NCBI RefSeq assembly: GCF_028462125.1
Contig: NZ_CP115468.1
Span: 310,001-374,000 of the forward strand
Length of the DNA: 64,000 bases
Direction: 5' to 3'
DNA from: Leptospira sp. GIMC2001
GTDB taxonomy: Bacteria > Spirochaetota > Leptospiria > Leptospirales > Leptospiraceae
Part shown: piece after piece, positions 37,123 through 47,800 of the stretch
Layout: each line of letters opens with the position of its first letter
How positions within the stretch are numbered: the stretch's first letter is position 1
Notes under the pieces: model-generated
Told to the model about the DNA's origin: nothing
Databases searched by the model: none
The model's input: the letters and a program-made list of their open reading frames with translations, nothing else
Program-made: the position numbers and the translations under genes

Positions 37123-37980
37123 CTAAAGATACGGTCTAAGAATCTCCTCGGTTGTCGACCATAACCTTTTTCTTTTCTCAATATTTTTGGACTCAGAAGT
37201 ACTATTCTTGATTTTGCATTTATCAAAATATTTACCAGTTACGGTTTCAACATCAGGTGAAGAACATAGATAAAAACTAGTCATCGAGCCACGATCTTCA
37301 TTCATTGCAAAAAATGTTTTTACAACTCCAAGTGCGTTCTTTAGAAAACCAGAATTATTATTGCCGAATTGTGAATGAACAAAACCTGGATGCAATGCAT
37401 TCACAGTAACTTTGGTATCTTTGAGTCGATCAGCCAGTTCATATGTAAACATTATATTCTCAAGCTTGGACATTTGGTACGCTTTCCAGCCACTATAACT
37501 TTTCTCACCTTGTAGGTTATCGAAATCTAGAACTGCGCCAACATGAGCTTGGCTTGCTGTGTTTACAATTCGGGAATTCCCTGAAGCTTTCAATAGATCA
37601 AGCAGTTCATGAGTCAAGAGAAAATAGTTCAGATGGTTCAACGCAAAAGTTGATTCATGTCCTTCCGCTGTAATTGTTTTCTTGGAGAAGAGGGCTCCAG
37701 CATTGTTTAAAAGAACATCTAATCTTTTCAGTTTGCTTTTGATTTCTGATGCAACTTTCTTAACCTGCGAAGGTAAAGAAAGATCCGCAATGAAAACTTC
37801 GATATTCGAATCTACGTTCAATTTTCGTAATCTATCTGCAACTGCTTCTGTCTTGCTACGATTTCTGCCAACGAGATATAAATTCGCTCCAGCTATTGCA
37901 AGTTTTTCTGCGGTTTTTTTCCCAATTCCATCGGATGCGCCAGTGATTACTACATTTTTGCCATTCATAATTTTGTTCAT
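37123..37980 (-). CDS. Short-chain dehydrogenase, retinol-dehydrogenase-like
   Basis: A 285-residue SDR with TGASDGIGKKTAEKLA, LNNAGALF, the Ser in VNTASQAH and the catalytic YQMSK. The LNHLNYFLLTHELL stretch and overall length resemble retinol dehydrogenase/WW-domain oxidoreductase-type SDRs. Substrate is unknown. The start is uncertain: ATG at 37980 is used, with TTG at 37989 and ATG at 37968 as alternatives and no clear ribosome binding site for any. It is divergent from the acyltransferase gene. Confidence 0.88.
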   Translation of the reverse strand: MNKIMNGKNVVITGASDGIGKKTAEKLAIAGANLYLVGRNRSKTEAVADRLRKLNVDSNIEVFIADLSLPSQVKKVASEIKSKLKRLDVLLNNAGALFSKKTITAEGHESTFALNHLNYFLLTHELLDLLKASGNSRIVNTASQAHVGAVLDFDNLQGEKSYSGWKAYQMSKLENIMFTYELADRLKDTKVTVNALHPGFVHSQFGNNNSGFLKNALGVVKTFFAMNEDRGSMTSFYLCSSPDVETVTGKYFDKCKIKNSTSESKNIEKRKRLWSTTEEILRPYL

Positions 37981-38034
37981 TCTATGCAATTAGACTTTTC
38001 AATTCAAGGTTTCTGTAGGAATTTAGAATCATAG

Positions 38035-38949
38035 ATGAAAAAGATTGAACATATAATTGGCTATCTCTTTATAAGATTTATTTTCCTTCCCTTTCAATTC
38101 CTACCATATGAGGCTTGCCTTGCTCTCGGTAGAATGGTCGTTCGAATTCTTGCTCCTTTAGCCAAAAGTAAGATAAAAATTGCACGAGAAAACATTGAAT
38201 TTGCTTTTCCCAACCTAACAGAACACGAACGACAAGATATATTGAAGAAGCATTTGATCTATCTTGGTGAAATGATTGCCGATTCACTTTACGCTCCAAG
38301 GATCGATGACAGATGGCTCAAAAAATATTTTGTCTATGAAAATGGTGCAGAAGAGTTGGATGAAAAAATCACCAAAGAAGGATTAGGTGTTGTGATGATT
38401 TCTGGACATTTTGGAACTTGGGAGGTTCTTGTTCATTGGTTGGGATTGCAACACAAAGGATTAGGGATTTATAAGAAAATGCGAAATCCTTGGGCTGATC
38501 GATGGTATCGGAGACTAAGAGAGAACTCCGGAATTCAATTGGTTCCAACAATTGAGTCGGCCGGTCCAACAGTCAAAGGTCTCAAGAAAGGAAGATGGGT
38601 TGGTTTTGGTGCGGACCAAAATGCGGGTAAGTCGGGAATTTTTGTGCAATTTATGAATCGTCCTGCTTCAACATTCCAAGGCCCAGCTCTTATGGCATAT
38701 CTAACGGGAGCAAAGATGATTCTCATTAGTTTCCTGCGTGGGGACAAAGATAAGAAAGTTCACGTACATATTAGAGATCTCGGTGTTGTAGATAAAGATA
38801 AATTTCCAGATCGAGACGATGTAGTTAGATACTATACACAGATGTGGACGCAAGCACTTGAAGAGGAAGTACGTAAAACTCCTGAACAATATTTCTGGGT
38901 TCATCGTAGATGGAAAACTAAACCTGGAGATTTTGAAGGTCAGGTTTGA
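38035..38949 (+). CDS. LpxL/HtrB-type lysophospholipid (lipid A) acyltransferase
   Basis: A 304-residue membrane-anchored acyltransferase with an N-terminal hydrophobic helix (about 8-25). The catalytic HxxxxE motif is GHFGTWE (His125, Glu130), followed by GADQNAGKSGIFV and FWVHRRWKTKP near the end, all typical of secondary lipid A acyltransferases that add lauroyl or myristoyl chains. Leptospiral-type spirochetes make lipid A, in line with this role. Whether it acts at the LpxL or LpxM step cannot be told. Confidence 0.9.
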   Translation: MKKIEHIIGYLFIRFIFLPFQFLPYEACLALGRMVVRILAPLAKSKIKIARENIEFAFPNLTEHERQDILKKHLIYLGEMIADSLYAPRIDDRWLKKYFVYENGAEELDEKITKEGLGVVMISGHFGTWEVLVHWLGLQHKGLGIYKKMRNPWADRWYRRLRENSGIQLVPTIESAGPTVKGLKKGRWVGFGADQNAGKSGIFVQFMNRPASTFQGPALMAYLTGAKMILISFLRGDKDKKVHVHIRDLGVVDKDKFPDRDDVVRYYTQMWTQALEEEVRKTPEQYFWVHRRWKTKPGDFEGQV

Positions 38950-39112
38950 AATAGCTAAAGTTTGTATATAGTAGTTCTGATTCAGAATCGAAAAGAAATT
39001 CTCGCGGACGCAAGTAAAACCGCAAAAGTTTTATTGCTCTATTCAAATCTCGTAGAACTTCTTCGTCACCAATCTCATAAAACAATTTGTATCTTAAGCA
39101 TATGTCTCTTAA
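38918..39112 (-). pseudogene. Remnant frame resembling Avd/four-helix-bundle proteins
   Basis: An open frame of 64 codons between a TAG and the stop at 38918, with no ATG; the first TTG is at 39085. The run LRYKLFYEIGDEEVLRDL followed by NRAIKLLRFYLRPREF has the helix pattern, spacing and LLRFxLR motif seen in the C-terminal half of Avd proteins, the helical accessory factors of diversity-generating retroelements, and in related stand-alone four-helix proteins. No reverse transcriptase or template repeat was seen nearby, the N-terminal half is missing, and the 3' end overlaps the acyltransferase gene. Probably decayed; a chance similarity is possible. Confidence 0.3.
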
Positions 39113-39367
39113 CTAATCAAAATGCTTAAAATGGCTGGTTCCACTGACAAGTGTGTCTGCTAATTATCAAAGTCCTAGTCTGTTTTTGATTATATTATTA
39201 ATGGATTGGAGAATCCTAACAGAGAATCAATATTAATTATTCCAAGAATTGTCTTATAGATCGGTCCAAGTGAAAGAACTTTAACGCGCCCAGTTTCCAA
39301 TTTCCATATATTCAAATTCAATAATTTTTACTTGCCAATTTCATTAAATCTCTGTTCTCTCATATTT
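38950..39367. other. Gene-poor strip of 418 bases
   Basis: No intact gene fits here. On the minus strand there are two short frames that read like protein (38918-39112 and 39190-39315) separated by stops. A promoter for the lipoprotein gene at 39368 should lie near its right end, but no clear hexamers were identified. Confidence 0.5.
39190..39315 (-). pseudogene. Short protein-like frame, possible gene remnant
   Basis: A 41-codon frame from a TTG at 39315. It reads NIWKLETGRVKVLSLGPIYK, then TILGIINIDSLLGF. The hydrophobic periodicity is that of a beta strand followed by a helix, and loosely recalls the end of STAS domains. No ATG or ribosome binding site is present. It is most likely a fragment of a decayed gene or a chance frame. 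Confidence 0.25.
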
Positions 39368-40087
39368 ATGTTCAAAATATCAAAAAAACTCTCTATCATT
39401 TTCATTTTCATTTTCGCACTCGGTTGCCAGAATGAAAGTAATAACGAAGAAGAAACTGCGACAAATGCATTTCTTTTAATACTGGCCAATCCAGCAAGAT
39501 GTGCATCAGGCACTTGTACTTGCGATGTTCCATCGCAAAGAATTTGTCTTGATATGTCTAATTCTGAAGCCACAATATCAAATGCACGATCTGCTTGTAC
39601 TCGATTAGCTGGAACATTTTCAAATACTTCATTATGCTCCACTGAAAAAATTGTTGGAACATGTGCTGGCCTTCAAACAAACGTAAGTGCTATTACATCC
39701 ATTAAGTATTATGATTATTTTTCTAGTGTTAGCAACTCTTCAACTCATTCATCTAATACTTCGTCCTGTACTGATTTTGGAAGTACTATGACCTATACAA
39801 AATCAACGAGTGGACCTCGTATTCGATTTACTAATAACAGTGGTAGCGGCGAAAATTACACCCTTCATTCTAGTACTGCATGTGGAGCTGGAACCTTATC
39901 TGCCACTATTGGAGCCGTAGCGAATGGCGCAACAACAGCTTATAGTACTGTTCCAGAAGGAAATTTTGCTATCAGTTTTAACGGTGGAACTAGTTGTTCT
40001 AATTTATTGCTCAATATTGGAAACGGTATGGTTAGAACTATTGTTTCAGGAACGTCAAGCTATACTATTTCTGCTACTACTGAATAA
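39368..40087 (+). CDS. Ser/Thr/Cys-rich putative lipoprotein
   Basis: A 239-residue exported protein. ATG at 39368 begins a signal (FKISKKLSIIFIFIFALGC) with lipidated Cys at about 20; an upstream in-frame ATG at 39332 adds a stretch that does not look like a signal. The mature protein is rich in Ser, Thr, Asn and Cys (about twelve Cys after the lipobox), with CASGTCTCDVPSQRICLD near its start, suggesting disulfides or metal binding at the cell surface. Low-complexity Ser/Asn/Thr runs follow. No known domain was recognised. It is flanked on both sides by gene-poor DNA. Confidence 0.7.
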   Translation: MFKISKKLSIIFIFIFALGCQNESNNEEETATNAFLLILANPARCASGTCTCDVPSQRICLDMSNSEATISNARSACTRLAGTFSNTSLCSTEKIVGTCAGLQTNVSAITSIKYYDYFSSVSNSSTHSSNTSSCTDFGSTMTYTKSTSGPRIRFTNNSGSGENYTLHSSTACGAGTLSATIGAVANGATTAYSTVPEGNFAISFNGGTSCSNLLLNIGNGMVRTIVSGTSSYTISATTE

Positions 40088-40391
40088 AAATTCTTATTCA
40101 TCTAACTCCGTGATGCTAAAAACATTTTCATTCGATTCTTATAGCTCACGGGGTTCCTTAATGGAAATCCATATTCATCAGCTTTCCTAGTTCCCGAGTT
40201 AGATTTTTTTATTGCATTTTATAATTTACACATTTGAGTAACATCTAGTCTCTTACCGAAGCTTGCATCATTCCAAAAGTAAAGTTCGCTGAAATGTTAG
40301 TCAATACTATGAGCTTTGCTGAGTGATTCAAGGTGCATTTTTAAAAAAAGATATTTGACATCACTTTTCTCAATCGATTGTGAATTCGTAA
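40088..40391. other. Gene-poor strip of 304 bases with an inverted repeat
   Basis: No intact gene was found. AACTCCGTGA (40104-40113) and TCACGGGGTT (40146-40155) form an inverted repeat with one G-U pair around a 32-base spacer. On the minus strand two consecutive protein-like scraps (MHLESLSKAHSID, a stop, then HFSELYFWNDASFGKRLDVT) share one frame and are separated by TAA, which suggests a decayed gene. Neither could be assigned to a family. Confidence 0.4.
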
Positions 40392-41591
40392 TTAGGTGAA
40401 TTTTCTTAAGAAATTTCTATCTAGATAGTAACCGGAAACTCCATAACCAATCAATAAGCTCAAGTAAATGAATCCGAGATTCAATGTATTGTAATTATTT
40501 GATGTTCTTATCGTAATCAAAGAAAGAATGATCAATACTATAAAGATCATGCTCGCAATCACCATTGGGAATGGTTGTGGAAAGCTTGGAGCTTTCGGTT
40601 TTGAAATGGATTTTGGTATCGATACAGAATTCGATTTCGGTTTCGATTCCGATAGCTTGGAAACGGTGTTTTGATTTTTGATAGAATTTATTTCTTGATT
40701 CTGAACGAGTGCTCCAGGTCTACCGAACACAAATATTAGCTTATTGCGCCATGAGTATTCTTGCATCAATGCCTTTAGAATACCATAAAAAGTATGTAGA
40801 TTTGCCAGTATAGGATTGAATGAATTGAGAGGTTTTACGATACCATACTGGGGTTCATTCTCTTCGTTCTGGAAACTACCGAACAGTCTGTCCCAAAATA
40901 TAAAAACCCCTGCATAATTCTTATCAAGATACTCTGGATTTCGAGCATGGTGTACTCTATGGTGCGAGGGAGTTACAAATATAAATTCAAACCAAGCTGG
41001 TAACTTTTTTATGAATCGAGTATGAACCCAAAATTGATACAGTCTATTCGTTGCATCCACAAGCAGCATTATATGCCAAGGAACTGATAATAATGCAAAT
41101 AGAGAATAGAAAATCAAAGCAATTCCATTTCGAAGAAAAGACTGGCGAAGTGCGACTGTTAGATTGTATTCCTCACTGGAATGGTGGGCTACATGTGATG
41201 CCCATAAAATGTTGATTTCATGTGAGAATCGATGGTTCCAATAGAATAGAAAATCTAATGTCAAGAATAGAAAACTCCAAGAGAATATGATCCATATCCA
41301 CAAGATTTCCATGCTTATATCAATGTTGAAACTGCTTATCTGAGAAGGGTAAAAAATAAAAGGAGGAATGGAATTCCAGAATGAAACAGTATAACTACCC
41401 GCAAGATATAAATAGATTTGATACATGAAACCTAGTACAAATAAATCGGTTAGGCGACTGATTATGCCTAGGCTCATACTAGATAGGCTATCTGGAAGCG
41501 AATAATAATTTTTCTTGTTCCAATAATTGTATCCAATTTCAAAAAGAATCAAAATTATAAAAACTGGAATTAAGTATTCGATGAATTTCAT
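40392..41591 (-). CDS. Sterol desaturase/fatty acid hydroxylase family membrane protein
   Basis: A 399-residue di-iron membrane enzyme. The eight-histidine set is visible as WNHRFSHE (His120, 124), SHVAHHSSEE (His133, 136, 137) and PSHHRVHHARNPE (His210, 211, 214, 215). Family members hydroxylate or desaturate lipids or sterols; the substrate is unknown. After about residue 295 comes a C-terminal extension: a Ser/Lys/Asn-rich tract (about 297-341) and two more membrane helices. It is the last gene of a minus-strand run and begins 24 bases after the glutamate-synthase-like gene. Confidence 0.88.
   Translation of the reverse strand: MKFIEYLIPVFIILILFEIGYNYWNKKNYYSLPDSLSSMSLGIISRLTDLFVLGFMYQIYLYLAGSYTVSFWNSIPPFIFYPSQISSFNIDISMEILWIWIIFSWSFLFLTLDFLFYWNHRFSHEINILWASHVAHHSSEEYNLTVALRQSFLRNGIALIFYSLFALLSVPWHIMLLVDATNRLYQFWVHTRFIKKLPAWFEFIFVTPSHHRVHHARNPEYLDKNYAGVFIFWDRLFGSFQNEENEPQYGIVKPLNSFNPILANLHTFYGILKALMQEYSWRNKLIFVFGRPGALVQNQEINSIKNQNTVSKLSESKPKSNSVSIPKSISKPKAPSFPQPFPMVIASMIFIVLIILSLITIRTSNNYNTLNLGFIYLSLLIGYGVSGYYLDRNFLRKFT
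40566..40703 (-). repeat. Low-complexity tract in the desaturase gene
   Basis: Imperfect tandem units around TCGATTTCGG and TTTCGATTCCG (plus-strand reading) encode SKLSESKPKSNSVSIPKS-type sequence. The tract joins the conserved enzyme domain to a two-helix C-terminal extension. Its composition resembles the inserts in the receiver and ispA genes. Confidence 0.5.
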
Positions 41592-41615
41592 AATTCATTT
41601 ATAATTTTGAGTTTT

Positions 41616-43163
<1,548 letters not shown>

Positions 43164-43219
43164 AGAGAACTAGGATAATATTCTAATTCTAGAATGGCAA
43201 GCAGAGAAAATCTAAATAA

Positions 43220-44620
43220 TCATACTTTCTTAATTGTATAACAGGGAATATAATTCGAACTTGCCATCTTCATTCTTCCTTGTTGAACAAAATAATTTAG
43301 AAGCGAATCAATAGCCTTCATCAATTCTAATTCTCCATGGATTTCAAAAGGGCCAAATTCCCGAATTCTTTGAATTCCATTTGCTTTAATATTACCAGCA
43401 ACTATTCCAGAGAAAACTTTCCGAAGATTGGCAGCCAAAATGTCCTTAGGCAATGACCTATTTAATTCAATGGAGGACATGGCTTCATGAGTTGGATCAA
43501 AAGGAATTTGAAACTCATTTGGAATCTTGAGGTTCCAATTGAAATAAAAGGATTCATTGTTTGTAATACGTGAATCTTTGACTTCTGAAATTCGGTAATT
43601 CATATGTCTAGCCACTTCTGTTGGATCATCGATTATGATTTTGTAGCGCTTTGTTGCCTCATTACCTAGGGTAAAATTCAAAAAATCATCAATCTTTTGG
43701 AAATAGTCTTTTGAACTTGCAGGTCCTGTAAAAATCATTGGCAATTGCAAATTTTCATTTTCTGGTTGCAGAAGAATTCCTAGTAAATAAAGAATTTCCT
43801 CGGCGGTTCCAGCACCCCCAGGAAATATTATAATTCCATGTGCAATTCGTACAAATGCCTCCAGCCTTTTTTCTATGTCCGGCAAAATCACAAGTTGATT
43901 CACAATTGGATTCGGGGATTCAGCGGCAATTATACTTGGTTCTGTGACACCGATGTATCTTCCAGGTAAAGTTCTCTGTTTAGCTCGTCCAAAAGTTGCG
44001 CCTTTCATTGGTCCTTTCATTGCACCAGGTCCACAACCTGTGCAGATATCTAAGCCTCGAAGACCTAATTGATATCCTACTGTTTTGGAATAATCATATT
44101 CTCCTCTTGGTATCGAGTGCCCACCCCAGCAAACGACCAAGTTGGGTTCAATCTGTGAATTTAGTATATTTGCATTTCTTAATATTTCAAATACACTATT
44201 CGATATAAATGAAGGATTCTTATCATCATAGTCGCTCTCATTCTTTATCTCACAATGGAAGTAAGTAATATCTCGAATAACAGCTGATAGCAACTCCCGA
44301 ATTCCGCGAATCATTTTACCATCAACAAATGCGCATTCAGGAGCATCCTTTAGATCAAGATGAATTCCCCGATTGACTTCATGAACTTGAAGGCTAAAAT
44401 TTTTATACTTTTCAAGCATAGATTCTGCATCATCACCTTGCTCACCAGAATTTAGAACAGCAAGTGCGCATTGACGAAGAATCATTCCCACTTCATCGGT
44501 CGCTTGAGAAAGTCTTGCAATTTCCTTCTTTGATAATGTGTTTAGCGTTCCAAGTGGATAAATCTGTGTAGAGATTGGCTCGGCAAAATTATTAGAGTTG
44601 GTTTGTGATATATTTTTCAT
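43220..44620 (-). CDS. ppnN: Pyrimidine/purine nucleotide 5'-monophosphate nucleosidase PpnN
   Basis: A 466-residue LOG-fold enzyme (E. coli PpnN, formerly YgdH, 454). It cleaves nucleoside monophosphates to base and ribose 5-phosphate and is activated by (p)ppGpp in E. coli. The conserved core is clear: CWGGHSIPRGEYDYSK, ICTGCGPGAMKGPMKGA, ILPDIEKRLEAFVRI and the PGGAGTAEEILYLLG nucleotide-binding loop. Both PpnN-specific flanking domains are present, so it is not a short cytokinin-type LOG protein. It starts 13 bases after the DUF3999 gene. Confidence 0.95.
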   Translation of the reverse strand: MKNISQTNSNNFAEPISTQIYPLGTLNTLSKKEIARLSQATDEVGMILRQCALAVLNSGEQGDDAESMLEKYKNFSLQVHEVNRGIHLDLKDAPECAFVDGKMIRGIRELLSAVIRDITYFHCEIKNESDYDDKNPSFISNSVFEILRNANILNSQIEPNLVVCWGGHSIPRGEYDYSKTVGYQLGLRGLDICTGCGPGAMKGPMKGATFGRAKQRTLPGRYIGVTEPSIIAAESPNPIVNQLVILPDIEKRLEAFVRIAHGIIIFPGGAGTAEEILYLLGILLQPENENLQLPMIFTGPASSKDYFQKIDDFLNFTLGNEATKRYKIIIDDPTEVARHMNYRISEVKDSRITNNESFYFNWNLKIPNEFQIPFDPTHEAMSSIELNRSLPKDILAANLRKVFSGIVAGNIKANGIQRIREFGPFEIHGELELMKAIDSLLNYFVQQGRMKMASSNYIPCYTIKKV

Positions 44621-44633
44621 TTATATTTTCGAT

Positions 44634-45905
44634 TCACGCTTTTACAGATTCTTTAATCTGAACTGCCCATTGTCCTAAAACCCTATAACCAAGAAAACCG
44701 ATCATTATACTTCCTAATAGAAAAATCAACCGAGTTATCCAAATTGATACAGGTGGCTCAAATATGGAAAAAGATTTTTCGGGATTCGGTGATTCTGTCT
44801 CAAGTAAAAATTTTGAGATTTGCACATCGTTCATATTGTTTCTGGGAAAATCATAAGTATCGTAATTTGGATTGGTTGCATATTTATAACCATAATACAA
44901 TTGTATTTTAGTTTGCAATTCTTGTTCTGCGGGAAGTTTGAAAAGAATCTCTTCTATGGGATGTGATACACTAATCTTAGTTAAATTTAGAGATTCGTTA
45001 TCCTCATCAAAGATTTCAAGTTTCCAGCTTGAAAAGACTGTTGAGTTAAGTTGAATTAGATTATTACTCAGCAAATCTCTTTTATCTTGGTTAGAAGAAA
45101 ATAAATTCCCTTGGCGAATTGAAATATACTCTTTAGAATCATTTAGGAAAAAAATTTCGTATTTTCGATTGAAGCTTTTTTCTGCAAATTCCAATTCAAT
45201 GCTTTGAAAAGGCTTATGTTCGGGATTATCAAAAAAGTATATAGAAGAATTTGTATCGGAATTGATTTTCTTATTTGGAATATCAAGTGAATTCACAATC
45301 TGAGAAATCTGAGACTTCGGTTCATATTTTATAAATGGAAAAGTAAGCGGGATAGTGTTACCGATTTCAATTCTAAGATACTTAAAATGATCAACGTTTA
45401 ATGAGATTTTACCAGAATCGGAGTCATCGGAATCATAATATTTATAAAGAAAACTTGATCTTTTGACGGTCCATTTGTCAATTGCGTCACCAAGATAGTA
45501 GATTACTTGACCATCGTAATTCTGACTAGATTCAACAATTATTTCATGCAAACGACTGTTACTTGGAATATTTGGAATTTCAAAAACAAATATTTGTTCA
45601 CGAGATGTTTTCTTTTGGAAAATGATCTTTGGTTTTACAATTCCAGTCTGACCTGTTGGAACTTTTTTGGTCTGCCTTAGATATGGTAGTTGTTTGCCAT
45701 TTTGAATCAATCGAATATCATCATAATAGGAACTTTTGTAAACTTCCTCGTCTAAGTCAACAACACCCCATTCTGAATTCTGAGATGTTGCAATCTGTTT
45801 TAATTCCTTAAAGAAACTATAATTTTCAGTTCGAACAGGGCTTGCTTCTATCCCTATTGCAGAAACTAAATATATGAGGAAAATAAATTGATATAATGAT
45901 TTCAT
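44634..45905 (-). CDS. DUF3999-like exported protein with C-terminal membrane helix
   Basis: A 423-residue protein with a signal peptide (about 1-21), a long beta-rich extracytoplasmic part and a C-terminal membrane helix (about 390-412). The start of the mature part (SEWGVVDLDEEVYKSS, then DIRLIQNGKQLPYL) matches DUF3999. ATG at 45905 was chosen because GGAG lies nine bases upstream. Genes of this family are usually paired with DUF2339 genes, as here, where the upstream gene ends just before this start. Function is unknown; an envelope complex with the DUF2339 protein is inferred. Confidence 0.78.
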   Translation of the reverse strand: MKSLYQFIFLIYLVSAIGIEASPVRTENYSFFKELKQIATSQNSEWGVVDLDEEVYKSSYYDDIRLIQNGKQLPYLRQTKKVPTGQTGIVKPKIIFQKKTSREQIFVFEIPNIPSNSRLHEIIVESSQNYDGQVIYYLGDAIDKWTVKRSSFLYKYYDSDDSDSGKISLNVDHFKYLRIEIGNTIPLTFPFIKYEPKSQISQIVNSLDIPNKKINSDTNSSIYFFDNPEHKPFQSIELEFAEKSFNRKYEIFFLNDSKEYISIRQGNLFSSNQDKRDLLSNNLIQLNSTVFSSWKLEIFDEDNESLNLTKISVSHPIEEILFKLPAEQELQTKIQLYYGYKYATNPNYDTYDFPRNNMNDVQISKFLLETESPNPEKSFSIFEPPVSIWITRLIFLLGSIMIGFLGYRVLGQWAVQIKESVKA

Positions 45906-45906
45906 G

Positions 45907-47649
45907 TTAATCTCCAATAACTCTTGATTTAAATTTTTCATAAAACAATCCTAATAGCACCAATATGATGCCCAATGCAAACCCAGAAATAATCTTTGCT
46001 ACTAAATTAAGATACCATATATCGAATAATATAAATTTAAAGATTACTAATCCAGTTAATACAATACCAATCCTTCTTAGAGTTGCCTTGCTTTTATAAA
46101 AACCGATAGCTAGGAAATTAGAAGCAAATATTCCAAGAACAACGGAATAACCTTGGCTTCTCAGATAAGGATCTATGACATTGTATCTAACTTCCCAAAT
46201 GAATGCTAAGATTGCTAAAAATAGTGTACAGATTCCGAATGCATTTGTGATAAATTTGTTTCTTCCATCTTTCCAATTCAAATAGAATATCCCACCTAAG
46301 GCAATGCATGCAATGAGATAGATGATAAATCGAGAGTTCAAAATGATGACATCTGAATCATTCTCGATTCCTTCCAAAATTAGTCTTAGGATTGCAATAA
46401 ACCAAAGAAAATAGGAAACAATATTCAAATGATTCAATTTGGAATCATTTATTCTAGTGTAAGTAGTCGACATATAAGCAAAAATTGCTGCGAAAATTAT
46501 AAGAGAAAGTGATACCCAGTAACCTTCAGTTGAATTGAGCAAACTAATCAAGAAAATTACAATGGAAGTATAGAAGAGAATGGGAACCAGATATAAGTTC
46601 TGTGATTTTTTTGTATATTGATAGCAAAATCCCATGGCAACTAACGAAACATACATGATTGAATTTCCAAATTGGCTCGCATAGAAAATTTCTGTCAAAG
46701 AGGATATCGCGATTGCGCCGAATATAAGGTTTCCTGCAACCAATACCATCTTTATCAATTTATTAGCATCTGATTGAATACTCTTATTCAAATCTAAAAA
46801 TAGTTCTCGGTATACAAAAAGTATCATCAGGAAATTGGCAAATGCAAACGGAGTAAAGAAGCTGCTTTTATGAACAGATTGTACCATCCACACGGCTAGA
46901 ACAAGCCAGTTTGAAATAAAGACTAACAGTGGCGCCCATTTCCAATTATTTCCCTTGCTGATGTAAAGAAAAAGGAGGAAGTGAATTCCTAAATATAAAA
47001 ATAAAAATCGATAAGAATTCTCACCCGTTGACAGAACTACCGGTGATAGAAATGAACCAATGTAACCAAAGAAATATAGAGCTTCACTTTTAGAAACTTT
47101 AGATAAAATTAATACTAAGATACTTAATAGCAAGAGATATACAAAAGTCTCAGCTAATGAGAAAAAATGGTAGTATCGATAAGCTGAGAATATCGTAAGA
47201 TAGAGGATGGAGCCACCAGATCCAATTAAAGCAGTTGGTAATATTCGAAAATTCTTTCTGGCAAAAACTAAACTCACTCCCATGATTCCGAAGCCTAGGA
47301 GAAATCCCAAGAAAATTTTGCCTGAGTCCCCAATCCATTCGTTCTCAAAGGCTAAATCTAAAAACCATGCAGAAGCTAGAAGTAAGGCTCCAATACCTAA
47401 TTTAGCGATCCAATTACCGCCGAAAAGAAATTCATACTTTTCCCAGAAATTACTCTCTGGTTGAACGGATACAACTTTCGTGGACACTCGACTAGTTGGA
47501 GTTGATTTTAAATTTCCAGTCGTTGAAGTTACATTTTGTTCTGTGTCAGATTTTGATTCAAATTTACGAATATCAGCTTTTAAGTTTCTGAGTTCTAATT
47601 CTAGAGTTTCTACCCTTCGTCTTATATCATTCAAATCTTGATTGGCCAT
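45907..47649 (-). CDS. DUF2339 polytopic membrane protein
   Basis: A 580-residue protein. The N-terminus is a short coiled coil (IRRRVETLELELRNLKADIR) and a Ser/Thr-rich linker. The conserved DUF2339 entry WEKYEFLFGGNWIAKLGIGA follows near residue 70, and then about 16-18 membrane helices fill the rest. It is probably expressed with the DUF3999 gene directly downstream. Function is unknown for the family. It is the first gene of the minus-strand run ending with the desaturase. Confidence 0.85.
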   Translation of the reverse strand: MANQDLNDIRRRVETLELELRNLKADIRKFESKSDTEQNVTSTTGNLKSTPTSRVSTKVVSVQPESNFWEKYEFLFGGNWIAKLGIGALLLASAWFLDLAFENEWIGDSGKIFLGFLLGFGIMGVSLVFARKNFRILPTALIGSGGSILYLTIFSAYRYYHFFSLAETFVYLLLLSILVLILSKVSKSEALYFFGYIGSFLSPVVLSTGENSYRFLFLYLGIHFLLFLYISKGNNWKWAPLLVFISNWLVLAVWMVQSVHKSSFFTPFAFANFLMILFVYRELFLDLNKSIQSDANKLIKMVLVAGNLIFGAIAISSLTEIFYASQFGNSIMYVSLVAMGFCYQYTKKSQNLYLVPILFYTSIVIFLISLLNSTEGYWVSLSLIIFAAIFAYMSTTYTRINDSKLNHLNIVSYFLWFIAILRLILEGIENDSDVIILNSRFIIYLIACIALGGIFYLNWKDGRNKFITNAFGICTLFLAILAFIWEVRYNVIDPYLRSQGYSVVLGIFASNFLAIGFYKSKATLRRIGIVLTGLVIFKFILFDIWYLNLVAKIISGFALGIILVLLGLFYEKFKSRVIGD

Positions 47650-47800
47650 CTAGTCTTGTAAGTAATAATCATATGGTTGGCCAGGCAATTCATTTTTGTA
47701 TCAACTTCAATTGCTAAACCTTTAAATTAGAAATTTTGCGAAGGCAACGATTTGAAGGATATAATTTATTGCAGAACTTGATAAATATAAAGAATTTTGC

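Noticed and set aside
39332..39642. Minus-strand frame of 104 codons opposite the Cys-rich lipoprotein
   Set aside because: The plus-strand frame has a proper lipoprotein signal and runs much longer; the minus frame has no recognisable feature.
40104..40155. Inverted repeat as an intrinsic terminator for the Cys-rich lipoprotein gene
   Set aside because: The 32-base spacer is long and the right arm is followed by CCTTAATGG, not a T-run; recorded only as an inverted repeat.
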